NCBI GenBank assembly: GCA_964034945.1
Contig: OZ035961.1
Coordinates: 61,182,084-61,246,083 of the forward strand
Source: Chrysopilus asiliformis
Lineage: Eukaryota; Arthropoda; Insecta; Diptera; Rhagionidae
Direction: 5' to 3'
DNA: 64,000 bases
The position numbers and the translations under genes were made by a program. The notes below the pieces were generated by a model. It saw only the letters and a program-made list of their open reading frames with translations. It ran no database searches and was not told the DNA's origin. Of the stretch, positions 52,001-62,023 are shown piece by piece (the stretch's first letter is position 1; the number at the start of each line of letters is the position of its first letter).

Positions 52001-54443
52001 TGCTGGAATCTTTTATCACTGCGTGATGTGGCAGATAATAATCAAAGTCGGAATTTGGTTTGGTAATTTCGTTAGGTGCAATCGGCTCTGCATGGTTAAG
52101 ATCAATGTATTCGTTGATTACCTTAGAGTATTCAGTATGAAAATTTGTGTCGTTTGTAAATCTTTTCTCTAAATTATAAAATCTTTTTAGGGCAACGGTT
52201 CGACTGTTACCTAGAGGTGGATGCTCATCTTTAAAGGGTAATGATACAACATAGCGATTAGTATCATCGCGAAAATGGGTGCGAGAAAAGACTTCTTCGC
52301 ATTTGATGTCTTCTTCCGACATTTTTGGACTTTCGGCAACTTCTTCCAATTCCCAGAATTTTTGGAGATTCCATTCGATTTCTGTGGTACTGTGGAAAAT
52401 GGATACGTGAGATGATGGATTCGTAGAGTCGTTGTCGTCTATCTTGGCTTTTCCGGATAATATCCACCCGAGCTCTGTGTCTTGAGCCATCAACGATCTT
52501 GTGCGATTTAATTTTATGTTTTGTCGCATGATATGGGGATATACATCGGCACCAAGGATGATGTCGATATCACCTGGATACGCATACGATGGATCTGCCA
52601 GCGGAAGATTTTTAAGATCGTGGAGACAAGTCGGTTGGATTTTCGCGGAAGGTAGAGTTTTAGTGACTCGGGACAAAATTAGAGCGTCAACATTGTAAGA
52701 AAAGATTTCCGTTAATAAAGATTGTATTGTAAAATTTGTTTTATAATTGCATTTAATTGACCCAATTCCTCCTATTCCAGATATGTCTACGTTAAATTTG
52801 GTCTTTTTTAAACGGGCACGTTGGACTAACGCTTCACTGACAAAGCACGATTGTGAGCCTTGGTCAATGAGAGCTCGTGCAATGTGAGTTCCGTTTGATG
52901 ATTTGATTTTTACCAAAGCAGTTGCTAGTAGCACACATGTGTTGTGATTTGCCGATGTGTGGCTTGTTATGTCGCGAGAAGGAATGTTTGTTGACGTTGA
53001 TGGTTGGGGAGAACTTTCGCGAGATTGACTCGAATTCGAATTTGAATCGCTCGATGAACCCGACTTGTTCATTGTATTTTCGCGAGATTTGGAACGTTTG
53101 TTGGATTGATTCTTGTTTGCCGATTTGGTAGAGGTTTTAGTTTTCGAAACATTAGACGAAGTTGTGGATGATGATGATAAATGTAAAAGGGTATGATGTC
53201 GCTTATTGCACGTACGGCAATTTGATTGACTGATGCATTGACTCATTGTATGTTTTGGGCTCAAACAATTATAACATAATTTATGTTGTTTGACCAAATC
53301 TTGTCGTCGTAGTATGGACAATTTTAAAAAGTTCGGGCACTGTGAGATGCGGTGCTGTTGAGAACAGGCAGCACATTCAAGTGTCGACGCGGCATGAAAG
53401 GATTGTTGATGTTTGGTTGATTTGAATGGTGACGAATAAGGTTGTTTCTCAGTTGGTTGGCGGATTGCTTCTAAGGCTCGGTATCGTTTTTCTAAGAATC
53501 GATACAGATCTTGGTACGTTGATAATTCCTCATTGTCTTGTTGTCGGGATTCCCATAGCATGTGCGTGTTAGCAGGTAGATGCTGTACGATGATGTGCAC
53601 TATGATAGGGTCCCATGTTGATGTGTCAATGCCCAGTCCGGACAAAGTCAACAGACATTCGTTGGTGGTGTCCATTAAACGTTTTATGTTGGATGCATTT
53701 TCGATTGTTATTGTTGTCTGTTTTAGCAGACGGTTTAAGGTGGTAGTCGTAATGACTTTCTTATTGGAATACCTTTTTACTAAAGTGTTCCAAGCGGACT
53801 CGTAATTAGAGTCGGTGATTTGAAAATGTTGCAGAAGACGTTCTGCTTCACCTGACAATCGTGACTTCAAGTAGTGAAGTTTATGCACAGGTGAAAGAAT
53901 GCGGTTTTCGTGAATCATGCTACGGAATAGGTCATGAAATGAGAGCCAGGTATGATATTCTCCCGAGAACTTTGGAATTTCGATGGGGGGCAACGAAAGT
54001 GGCTTCATGGGGAATGGATTGGCGGTTTGAGGCAGAGGGGATCGTGGTGCCTCCATTGAACCACTTGGATTTGCTCTATTGCTTTTGTAGATGGGCAATA
54101 ATTCTTCGATTTTGTCCTTGAGTTCGAAATATTTACTTTGAGCGGTTTCGTATAACGAACTGCATTCCAATTTGATAGCCTTGGAATCAGCTGTTGACGG
54201 AACGCTCAAGTAAGTCGACGATATTTCGTCCCAATGGGAATTGATAATGGTCAGACGGTTTTTTAAGGAAGTTTCTGTCCGCTTTTTGCCTTCCTTGGTA
54301 AAGTTAGAGAACGATTTGTCAATTAAATCTTTATATAGCTTTATTTGAGTTAAAGCTTCTTGTGGATCTATCTGAGATGATTCCTCAGTAGATGTATTCT
54401 CATTGGATGAGCTATCTTGACCCATGATTAGGGCTGGAAGCAT
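49056..54443 (-). CDS. BEL/Pao Gag-Pol polyprotein
   Basis: 1795 residues without a stop. In order: a Gag domain of the DUF1759 type (about 150-300, IPKFSGEYHTWLSFHDLF); Cys/His knuckles (360-420, CYNCLSPKHTMSQC); aspartic protease (Asp near 527 in ALIDQGSQ); reverse transcriptase (about 800-1000, with LRVVFDASSK and FYVDN near 942); Pao/RNase H region (FCDASEQAYAAVIYL); integrase zinc region (HGG...C..C) and core (GIDFCGPF, YTDNGTNF, HFGGLWEAGVK); and a C-terminal DUF5641 domain (DTLPPTKWHLGRV). YVDN replaces the commoner YVDD. It provides all the enzymes for copying and inserting the element. Confidence 0.95.
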   Translation of the reverse strand: MLPALIMGQDSSSNENTSTEESSQIDPQEALTQIKLYKDLIDKSFSNFTKEGKKRTETSLKNRLTIINSHWDEISSTYLSVPSTADSKAIKLECSSLYETAQSKYFELKDKIEELLPIYKSNRANPSGSMEAPRSPLPQTANPFPMKPLSLPPIEIPKFSGEYHTWLSFHDLFRSMIHENRILSPVHKLHYLKSRLSGEAERLLQHFQITDSNYESAWNTLVKRYSNKKVITTTTLNRLLKQTTITIENASNIKRLMDTTNECLLTLSGLGIDTSTWDPIIVHIIVQHLPANTHMLWESRQQDNEELSTYQDLYRFLEKRYRALEAIRQPTEKQPYSSPFKSTKHQQSFHAASTLECAACSQQHRISQCPNFLKLSILRRQDLVKQHKLCYNCLSPKHTMSQCISQSNCRTCNKRHHTLLHLSSSSTTSSNVSKTKTSTKSANKNQSNKRSKSRENTMNKSGSSSDSNSNSSQSRESSPQPSTSTNIPSRDITSHTSANHNTCVLLATALVKIKSSNGTHIARALIDQGSQSCFVSEALVQRARLKKTKFNVDISGIGGIGSIKCNYKTNFTIQSLLTEIFSYNVDALILSRVTKTLPSAKIQPTCLHDLKNLPLADPSYAYPGDIDIILGADVYPHIMRQNIKLNRTRSLMAQDTELGWILSGKAKIDDNDSTNPSSHVSIFHSTTEIEWNLQKFWELEEVAESPKMSEEDIKCEEVFSRTHFRDDTNRYVVSLPFKDEHPPLGNSRTVALKRFYNLEKRFTNDTNFHTEYSKVINEYIDLNHAEPIAPNEITKPNSDFDYYLPHHAVIKDSSTTTKLRVVFDASSKTSTGISLNDCLLVGPRLQDNLQTILLRWRLKRVAFSADIEKMYRQIKIAPEHKKFQKFFWRNSPEQPIHTYQLTTVSFGTASAPYLAIKTLTQIAKDQATNFPLASAVTLTDFYVDNLLSGADTVSETIRLQDELLKMLHSAGLPLKKWSSNFPEVLNPLPPEFIEMPETISINFDNTIKTLGMHWYPHTDEFSYRVNTDTVPEKLTKRQLFSDIAKLFDPLGWIAPIIIIGKLIIQTIWDRGIDWDERVPESIIEEWIKHRNQLKSLEQIRIPRWLRTTKSDPQKYEIHGFCDASEQAYAAVIYLRIISPNNHVETRLLTSKSKVAPLKPITIPRLELCSAFLLSKLMKQIKSELNLEAINSFAWCDSTIALAWIMGRATDRQTFVRNRVAEIQENSPNVKWNYISTKVNPADLATRGILPESLIKNDLWWKGPSWLLDSRQWPKETKINDTDLETRSPNLVSFNATIEPIELFKFSSYNKTIRVTAYILRFVHNTRIRQPPHTKKSGYLSSEEINIATNFLIKISQRTFFNNEIDNITHSRPLSNKSRIMNLNPFIDQDNVLRVGGRLENADLPFNSKHPIILHNDCHFTKLLITKTHLDSLHGGNQVMLSILRTKYWILNARNTIRYITHKCVTCTRQRASCQRQLMGNLPAMRIRQSKPFTHVGIDFCGPFDIRVSKGKGTKSYKGYIAVFVCMCTKATHLETVSDLTSVGFIAAFKRFTSRRGLCTNVYTDNGTNFVGANKLLQKEFQQAISQACETAAELLANDYISWNFIPPGSPHFGGLWEAGVKATKHHLKRVLKDTKLTYEEFSTLIYQIEAILNSRPLCYIDKTQTDYTVLTPSHFLIGQSLQAIPEPSILEENPNYSTRWRFIQRLSQTFWNQWTHVYLNDLQQRTKWQHTVQNVKPDDIVVIKTDTLPPTKWHLGRVIQVYPGKDQLVRVADVQTANKVTRLPIVKLCILPSAK

Positions 54444-54570
54444 ACTAAAATTAGGGAAGTATGTGTAGACAGAATGTGACGAATGTTTACGTCAATTTTC
54501 TATGTTAAGATTTGGTAATTAAGAGTCTTGAATACAACGAGTTAAGAACACGTATACACTTTTTATCAAT

Positions 54571-54588
54571 ATCCGGCTCGAAGGACCA
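54571..54588 (-). promoter_or_regulatory. Primer-binding site, tRNA-Tyr type
   Basis: Minus strand 'tggtccttcgagccggat', two bases inside the 5' LTR. It is complementary over 18 bases to the 3' end expected for insect tRNA-Tyr (atccggctcgaaggacca). Confidence 0.65.
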
Positions 54589-55051
54589 TTTGTTGCGACC
54601 ACTAAGGAGTGTCGCAGCACGGGTTAGAACTTTTGGTAGCTTACCTGGAGTCTCTTATAACTCGCATGCTGGACCAATCGTTAACCTGAAAAAGGGGTGC
54701 CGGGACAAGGATTGATAACAAGTTCTTTTATTCGTAAAAATGTATTCACTGTTTCTTAATTACAAACTTAACCTAATGATTCTTAACTAATTAATATAAT
54801 ATTATTAAAATTAAAATGAATGTTGATTGGTGAAATTATTCTGTAATGGAAAAACCGATTAATAAAAATAATGAAAAGATGAAAAATTGGCGAAGATTCT
54901 TCAGCCAAGAACGATGATTTTTTTGTAGTTCGTAGATTGGCGAAATTCGTTCGGCCAATAAATAATTCAAAATGATTAAATAAATGGAATTGATTGATAA
55001 AATACGTAAAGAAAAAATAAATAAAAAAATATAATTCAAAAAAAATAATTC

Positions 55052-55120
55052 ACATCGACTGAGATTCGAACCCCGGTCTGAAATACGCTAGGTGCCGTCC
55101 TAGCCAATGGACCACGATCG
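55052..55120 (-). other. tRNA-like module in right BEL LTR
   Basis: Same as 46222-46291: B-box at 55061-55074, A-box at 55095-55106 (minus). It lies directly beside the 85 bp insert unique to this LTR. Confidence 0.5.
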
Positions 55121-55762
55121 TATTTAAATTCGATTAGTTGAAACGTGGACGGATGGCATACGCGAATTCAATGGTTTGTGGTCAAATTAGACTAAGGAGA
55201 ATAAAAATCAATCGAAGACGACTGATCGCGATAGAAATGAGGAGAAATTTCCTTTCGACCGGCGGTGTGGTTTCTTCGCACTGGAAACCCACACATATAC
55301 GATGCGTTACTATGGAATATGAGAAATGAATTCGTAGCAAGGAATTTATGTTAATATATTAAAAGGAATGATCTGATTTGCAAATAATAATTTTTGAAAT
55401 TTCGTAGATGTTAATTAAATGGGATTCCTACATAAATCTTCGATCGTAGATTCGCGAGAGAATGAATTAGGAATTCCATAAGTGACAACGAAAATTCTTC
55501 TGTCACCGACTTATGGATAAAGGAGCAAAGGATTGGAAAAATTAGGTGAACGGTTTAACAATCCTACGGACAACTTTATCCACAAAATTTGTTAGTAAAT
55601 TTTTACGGAATTTTGGTGGTGAAAATTCTTCGACCACGAGGTGGTTAATTTAGTGGGGAATTGACATAAATCTTTCGACCAACAAATGTTTTTTTTTTTT
55701 TTTTTTTTAAAAATAAAAATTAAAATTAAAAAAAATAAAAATTCTCGTGATTTTTAAGAAAA

Positions 55763-55840
55763 TGATTGATCCGGACCGAGATGCGAACTCGGGTCTGGGA
55801 GACGCTAATCCGCGTCGTTAAGCTTGGAGCTAATCCGCGT
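55763..55840 (-). other. Second tRNA-like module in right BEL LTR
   Basis: Duplicate of 46939-47016, identical as far as read. Confidence 0.4.
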
Positions 55841-57059
55841 CCAATCTAAGGCTGGTTAGAATTAGAGGGACGCTAATTGTTAGGGTGCTTGAAATCAATG
55901 ACGTTGAATTTCAACGCTAATTCCCTTGTAGTTAAAGGGAATGTTTTTTCGTACAACAACAAGGCTTAATCGAGACAAATTATGTATAACATAAGGTGTG
56001 TCGAATTAAGGCCTGTATTATGAAACGAATTCGAAATTGATCTTCTGACTGAGATCAGTGATAACGACTCCTTTATAAAAAAAGGGGCGTTGAATCGCGA
56101 ATGGATTCGAAAAATGTTAGATTAATTTGTTCGAAATTAATCTTCGAATTGAACCAGAATTTATTAACGACGATTGATACGTAATATTAATCGTCTGATA
56201 ATAAATTATTGGTGTTGTTTAAGGTTTGATACAATAACGACTCCTGTAGGAAAGGAGTGTTGCGAATACAAATGGGTTCGTGGAAGTTAAACTAATTTAT
56301 GCGAAATTAGTTTCCTAATCGGTCCAAAAATTATTAAAAACGATTGATACGTAATATCAATCGTTTTATAATAAAAATTTTGGGTTTTTCTTAATACTTG
56401 ATATATTATAGATTAGGAGGAACCCATAAGGACCAACGAAAATCTTCGGCCAGTACCTTATGGACATAGGAATTTTTAGGAAGGTGGAAAGTTTGGTGGG
56501 AAAATACTTATAAATTTTAGCACTTTATCCATGTGCTGGAGATGATCTATGGTTTACCTTTTCTGACTTTGATGACTTCGCTAAAAATTTGGTCCACTTG
56601 GCTGGTCTTGTTTTAAGTTGGTCTGCTTTGCTGCGAGACTGTGTGTTTGGAGCTTACGCTTATCGCCTCGGTTCTATTGATCCTCATTTGGATCCTTTCG
56701 ATTGGGGATGGGAAAAAAATGAAGTAGAGTACTTTTCGGTACGTCTTGCTTCATGGGTTCGCTAGATGTAGAGTTGCTGAGTTGAGATTTAAAAATTGCT
56801 GTTGTGGGGTTTTGAAGTTGTCAAATATGTTTGTTTATTTGAGGAACTTGGTAAGTTGCGCATGGCCTTTTTTCTTAATTTGTTTGGTAATGTCTTCATT
56901 TCGTTTCAGATTAAGGGAATATTACTGTTTGGTGATGGCTGACTAGGACCTCATCATCGTGGGAGGAAAGGAGATCAATTCCGGTAACGTTTTATGGTTC
57001 GTTTTTATGATTGATCCTTTCCTTTCAGCTATTTTGTTCAGATGGGTCTGAACAAATTT

Positions 57060-60000
57060 CATGAAGGAACGTGCAGAAAACTCCCGGAAAAACCGCAAGT
57101 CCTTCTACTACAATCAGAGGATCAAAAAGGTAGGAAATATTTTATGAATATTGAAATAGATAATATAGCAGGCCGAGCTTTTATCGATCTGGGAGCTAGT
57201 ATTAACACGATGAAGCTCGATGTTTACCAAAAACTAAACCGGCCTATTAGTAAAATTCAGAAAACAATTAAGGGATTTGGAGGGGGTTCTGTAATGGCTA
57301 TCGGGATAGTTGAGAACGTTCACGTAAAGTTAGACCAAGCATCAGGAGTTGTCAGTTTTTGTGTAGTTCCTAACGAAGTCCAAGAAATTGATGTCATTAT
57401 AGGACAGCCGTTCACAGAGTTGGAACACATCACTATCACTAAGGACAAAGACAATTTACATATCTGCGATAACTACTCAACAATGCTGCCACAAATTGAG
57501 GGTGCAGTTTCAAATAAAATCTCGATTTGGGCAAAAGAGGCGGCGGTCTTGCCTCCGAATCATGGTATTAATCTGATTTGCCATATCGAAACTGACGGTG
57601 ACGTATATTTAGATACGAGTGTCCGAATGAAGGAAGGTCAGGAATGTTTGTTACCTCGTTGCATCGTCAAAGCTAACTCCAGAAATGAATGTGTATTGCC
57701 AATATTGAATATGTCTGAGCGCGATGTCGTTATAAAACCGAACAAAATTGTAGCTCGCGGTAGTCATTGCATCCCGGAAACAAAATTCGTAGCTCGAGAG
57801 AGTCAAAACTCTAAAAATGAAGAAATTGTTTATAGCGTCGGTGACGGAATAACTAAATTACAACGCGAACAACTTAGTGATCTTTTAAGTAAATACAGAA
57901 ACTGTTTTGCCACCTCTCTTGAGAAGATAGGTTGTACATCGGCGGCTACTTTGAAGATCACCCTCTTAGATGATAAACCCGTCACGTATAGACCCTACCG
58001 GATGTCCCCCGAAAATCGTAAAAAGGTAAATGACATGGTTGAAGAACTAATAAGTTGCGGCATAGTGCGAGAATCAACTTCCCCTTTTGCTTCCCCAGTC
58101 CTTTTGGTCAAAAAGAAGGATGGTCAAGATAGATTATGTATAGACTATAGGAAGTTGAATGAGAAAATTCGAAATGAGCGGTACCCAATTCCAAGAATAG
58201 ACGAGCAGATGGATCAACTCCGAGGTTACACCTATTTTTCTAGTCTCGACATGGCCTCGGGATATTATCAAATTCCGGTGGAGGAAAACTCGAAATACTT
58301 AACGTCCTTTGTTACTAGCGATGGGCAATTTGAGTTTAATCGTATGCCATTTGGAATAAAGGTCGCATCAAGTGTCTTCCAGAGAATGATTAATAAGATT
58401 CTTGGTCCATTACGGGGTACTATAGCGTCCGCTTACATGGATGACTTGTTGATACCCGCTAGAAATTTCGACGAAGGATTAGATCGCTTAGAACAAATAT
58501 TAAAAGTGCTAGAAAAACACAATTTAACCTTAAACCCTAAGAAATGTTTTTTCTTTCAAACAAAAATCGATTACCTGGGTTTTGAAATTGATCAACAGGG
58601 GATACGGCCGGGGCTAAATAAAGTAAAGAGTATAATTAATTTCCCAAAACCTTCGAATGTGCATCAGGTCAGGCAATTTCTAGGCCTTACAGGTTTCTTC
58701 AGACAGTTCGTGAAGGAGTACGCGATCGTATCGAAACCACTAACAGTGTTATTGAAGAAGGATTCTACGTGGGCTTGGAGTCAGAGTGAAGACGAATGTT
58801 TTGCAAAATTAAAAACTTTATTAACTGAAAGACCGGTGTTGGCATTGTATAACCCATTGGCGGAAACAGAGGTGCATACCGACGCCAGTAAGATAGGTCT
58901 TGGAGGTATCCTCTTACAAAAACAAGGAGAGCGTTTTCACCCAGTCGCGTATTTCAGTCGTCAAACTGTTCCAGCCGAGAAAAATTACCATTCGTATGAA
59001 TTGGAGACGTTGGCGGTGGTTGAATCTTTAAAAAAGTTTCGCGTTTACTTACTGGATGTAGATTTCAAGGTGGTAACAGATTGTAGTGCAATAAAATCAG
59101 CAGCTTCTAAGAAAGATCTAATTCCCCGCATTGCCAGATGGTGGTTGCTATTGCAGGAATTTACGTTTACAGTAGAACACCGACCTGGCACGAAAATGCA
59201 ACATGTAGACGCATTAAGCCGAAATCCGGTTATTTCGGAAAAGGAATATGACAACCTCGAAGGACAAGTGATGCGTATAGAACAGGCTGACTGGGTACTA
59301 GCCAATCAACTCACAGACGTTAAAATCACGCAAATAATGGAGATACTTAAAAATAAACCCAACACGGACTATGAAAGAACGGTGCATAAGGAGTATTGCC
59401 TTGAGGATCATCGTCTTTACAAAATAACCAAAGACGGTAAATTATGGGTGGTACCACGTTTTATGCGAAAGCAAGTCGTGCATACAGCCCATGACGACTT
59501 TGGGCACTTCTCGCTCGAGAAAACCCTAAACAAATTTTGCGAATCGTATTGGTTTCCCCAAATGAGAAGATATGTAGCTCGATACATTCAAAGCTGTATT
59601 CCTTGTTTGTATCATAAAAAGCCACGCGGAAAAGCTGAGGGATTTCTCAATCCGATCGAAAAGAGTTTGGTACCCTTTCATACTATACATATGGACCACT
59701 TAGGTCCATTTGTCAAAAGTAGCGCTGGAAAGAAATTTCTCATAGTCGCGGTCGAAGCCTTTACGAAGTATACGTTCCTTCGCTCAGTCGCAGATACAAA
59801 AACCGCGCCAACTTTAAAGTTTTTCGATTCGATAATAGACTTATTCGGAACTCCAAATCGTATTGTGACCGATAAAGGGTCCTGTTACACGGCGAAAGTA
59901 TTCAAACTGTACTGTGACCAGAAAGGAATACAACACATTCAAACCGCTGTCATGACGCCACGTGCGAACGGACAGGTAGAACGGTTTAATTCTACTGTGT

Positions 60001-60334
60001 TGTCCGCACTCTCAACTATGGCTACAACAGATAACCATTGGGACAAAGAGGTTGGCAAGGTCCAATTTGCAATAAACAACACGGTTCATGCTGTTACAGG
60101 CAAAACTCCGAGCGAACTTTTGTACGGGTTCAGGCCTAGAGCACCCGCGGATGCTGCCTTAACGACAATTATTCAGGAATATAGACCGACCTTAGAGTGT
60201 ATAGAAGATGAACGTGAGAAAGTTAAAGAGCTCATAATCAAAAATCAAGATAAACAGAAACAGAGGTTTGACAAGGGACGACGCCAACCCCATTCGTACA
60301 AAGAAGGTGATCTAGTGATTGTTTACGCACGGGT
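57060..60334 (+). pseudogene. Pol of the split Gypsy element, C-terminus cut off
   Basis: 1091 codons in the same frame as the Gag at 44975-45847. In order: the end of a knuckle; aspartic protease with FIDLGAS (Leu in place of the usual Thr/Ser after Asp); RT with RLCIDYRKLN and YMDD (about 58434-58445); RNase H (EVHTDASKIGLGG near 58870); integrase zinc-binding HHCC (H..H..CIPC, 59500-59610); and core (HMDHLGPF, VTDKGSCY, NGQVERFN). It stops at GDLVIVYA where the second BEL LTR begins, so the chromodomain/tail region is missing. An ATG at 57042 lies in the BEL LTR and is not native. Confidence 0.9.
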
Positions 60335-61397
60335 TGAGTAAACGTGAATTCGGAATCGAAACAAATAAAAAACCAGCAAGTTTAATTAACCAATATATTA
60401 ACTTTATATTTTTTAATTTTTCTTATCTATATAATTCGAATCAATTCTAAAATTTCAAAGTTGTTAACTTGGATCGTTATACAGAATTAGAATTTTATGT
60501 TAATTCTATTGACATTAATCCAAATCATCAAATTCAATCAATAATTCAATGATAATTCAAATTTTCAATTGCTAATAATTCAAATTCCAAATGTTGACAA
60601 TTCAATGATGATTCACAAATTTGATGCAGAATTCAATAGTTTCGGTATTACGTTGATGGTAAATCGTTGACCAGACAAGGCTGGTAGATTGACCAGGCAA
60701 AGCTGGTAATTTGACCAAGACACGGCTGGTAGATTGGCTGCAATAACAGCGGTTGACCAGGCTAAGCTGGTAGTTTGGTCGTAAAAAACGACGCTTGGCT
60801 GCAAAAACAGCGATTGACCAGACAATGCTGGTTGGTTGGTCGTAAAAACGACGGTTGGCTGTGAAAACAGCAGTTGACCAGACAATGCTGGTAGTTTGGT
60901 CGCAAAAACGACGGTTGGCTGTGAAAACAGCAGTTGACCAGACAATGCTGGTAGTTTGGTCGTAAAAACGACGGTTGGCTGTGAAAACAGCAGTTGACCA
61001 GTCAAGCTGGTAGTTCTGAATTCTTCCAAGGCTGGCTGAACTCTCGTTTCGCTGAGTGTGTTGCTCTGTTTATATATGCACTCTAGCGGAAGTCGTAAAA
61101 TTTCTAGATCGTTCTGACAGGGTTGAACTCAAACCTTACAATTGTTTGACGTTTGATTTTGATATTTGTGTTTGACGTTTTAAGTTTGTTTATCTTGTGT
61201 TCTTATTTTTGATGACGATCAGAAGAGGTAATTTTCTCCATTTTATTTGTAAATATCTTTTAGAATTTTCTAGGTTTTCCCGGTGCCTAGATAAAATTTG
61301 TTTTGGTAAGTTCAATCGTGCTTTAGATGTATGTAATTTTATTTTTAATTTCATACTTTATGTATTTTAGGTTAGGATCTTCCGGCGGTACGGAACA
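60335..61397 (-). repeat. 3' LTR of the second BEL element
   Basis: 1063 bp, TG at 60335 and CA at 61397 (plus strand reading). It is preceded on the minus strand by 'aaggcggggagta' (61398-61410), a good polypurine tract. It holds 60 bp tandem repeats listed separately. It is unrelated in sequence to the first BEL LTR. Confidence 0.75.
60655..61010. repeat. 60 bp tandem repeats in the LTR
   Basis: Unit landmarks: 'ttgaccagacaatgctggta', 'gtttggtcgtaaaaacgacg', 'gttggctgtgaaaacagcag'. Three to four nearly identical units at 60770-61000, with degenerate half units before them. Each unit has two small hairpins (cgt/acg and gctgt/acagc). Because 60 is a multiple of three it makes a false 138-codon minus frame. 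Confidence 0.8.
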
Positions 61398-61447
61398 TAC
61401 TCCCCGCCTTGAAATATGAAAGAATTTCAATAAAACAAAGGTAGTTA

Positions 61448-61939
61448 TTAGTGATTTCCACATTTATTCATTTGGATTAGTTCATTGTTTATTAATTTTA
61501 GTCTAATTTGACCAAATGGAGTGTTAATTTTAAAATTTTTTCGCTTTAATTGTAGGACTTTCTTCTTGTCGAATCGAATAACGGCCTGAATGACATCTGC
61601 ATTTTTCTGGACTGTTGGAACTTCTGGAATAGGTCGTGTTACAGCTGATCTTAGGGATGATGTTGAAGATGATGCTGAAGATGACGTTGAAGATGACGTT
61701 GAAGACGACGTTGGAGACGATGGCCTTCCGAGTTCCGATGTTGAAGTCTCTAGGATTTTCCGTTTTACGGCGTCTACCAGTTGTTGATTTACCGGCGCGA
61801 TTTTTCTTTTTCGTTCATTAACGAATTTTTCGCGTATATTTTTTCCCGGTGTCGGTGGTTTTTCGGACATTTTAGTATTTTCCTTTTGACTGTTCGCTTT
61901 GAAAGTTTTCGATGAACTGATCCTTGTGATAGTCAGCAA
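61448..61939 (-). CDS. Extra protein of the second BEL element, unknown function
   Basis: Up to 163 residues; MSEKPPTPG at residue 24 is a likely start too. A basic N-terminal part (NERKRKIAPVNQQLVDAVKR) is followed by a Ser-rich run and a C-terminal KKKVLQLKRKNFKINTPFGQ. No membrane segment. Its position between pol and the 3' LTR is the same as the extra gene of the first BEL, but the sequences do not look alike. Confidence 0.45.
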   Translation of the reverse strand: MLTITRISSSKTFKANSQKENTKMSEKPPTPGKNIREKFVNERKRKIAPVNQQLVDAVKRKILETSTSELGRPSSPTSSSTSSSTSSSASSSTSSLRSAVTRPIPEVPTVQKNADVIQAVIRFDKKKVLQLKRKNFKINTPFGQIRLKLINNELIQMNKCGNH

Positions 61940-62023
61940 GTTATTTTGAAAATAACTGTCATAACTGAAATTCGTTATCCTGATCTGATTGTGGTGGTTT
62001 GGGTATGAATAGATAGTGGTAAT

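Larger units (their letters stand above)
45848..57054 (-). mobile_element. BEL/Pao retrotransposon, complete, 11.2 kb
   Basis: Flanked by 'aattt' (45843-45847 and 57055-57059). LTRs of 2398 bp (left) and 2464 bp (right), TG...CA; a 6345 bp interior with a single polyprotein frame on the minus strand and an extra small gene after it. It lies opposite to its Gypsy host. No obvious polypurine tract is seen next to the left LTR. Coding integrity and LTR similarity suggest a recent insertion. Confidence 0.93.
54591..57054 (-). repeat. 5' LTR of the BEL element (right copy)
   Basis: 2464 bp. Apart from an 85 bp AT-rich insert (about 54955-55041), an 18 bp deletion near 56642 and a changed T run near 55687, I saw no substitutions against the left LTR. 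Transcription should start here and run leftward. Confidence 0.92.
44087..60334 (+). mobile_element. Gypsy retrotransposon, split by one BEL and truncated by another
   Basis: Native pieces are 44087-45847 and 57060-60334. It has a 5' LTR, a Leu-type primer site, and gag and pol in one frame. The BEL element at 45848-57054 left a 5 bp duplication. The 3' end of pol and the 3' LTR are displaced beyond the window by the BEL element starting at 60335. The target is a Z repeat broken after 'agaatcata'. Confidence 0.85.

Noticed and set aside
57042..57059. ATG at 57042 as the start of Gypsy pol
   Set aside because: It lies within the BEL LTR and target duplication; the native frame comes from the Gag side.
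60613..61029. 138-codon minus frame with a repeating protein motif
   Set aside because: It is created by 60 bp tandem repeats in an LTR.
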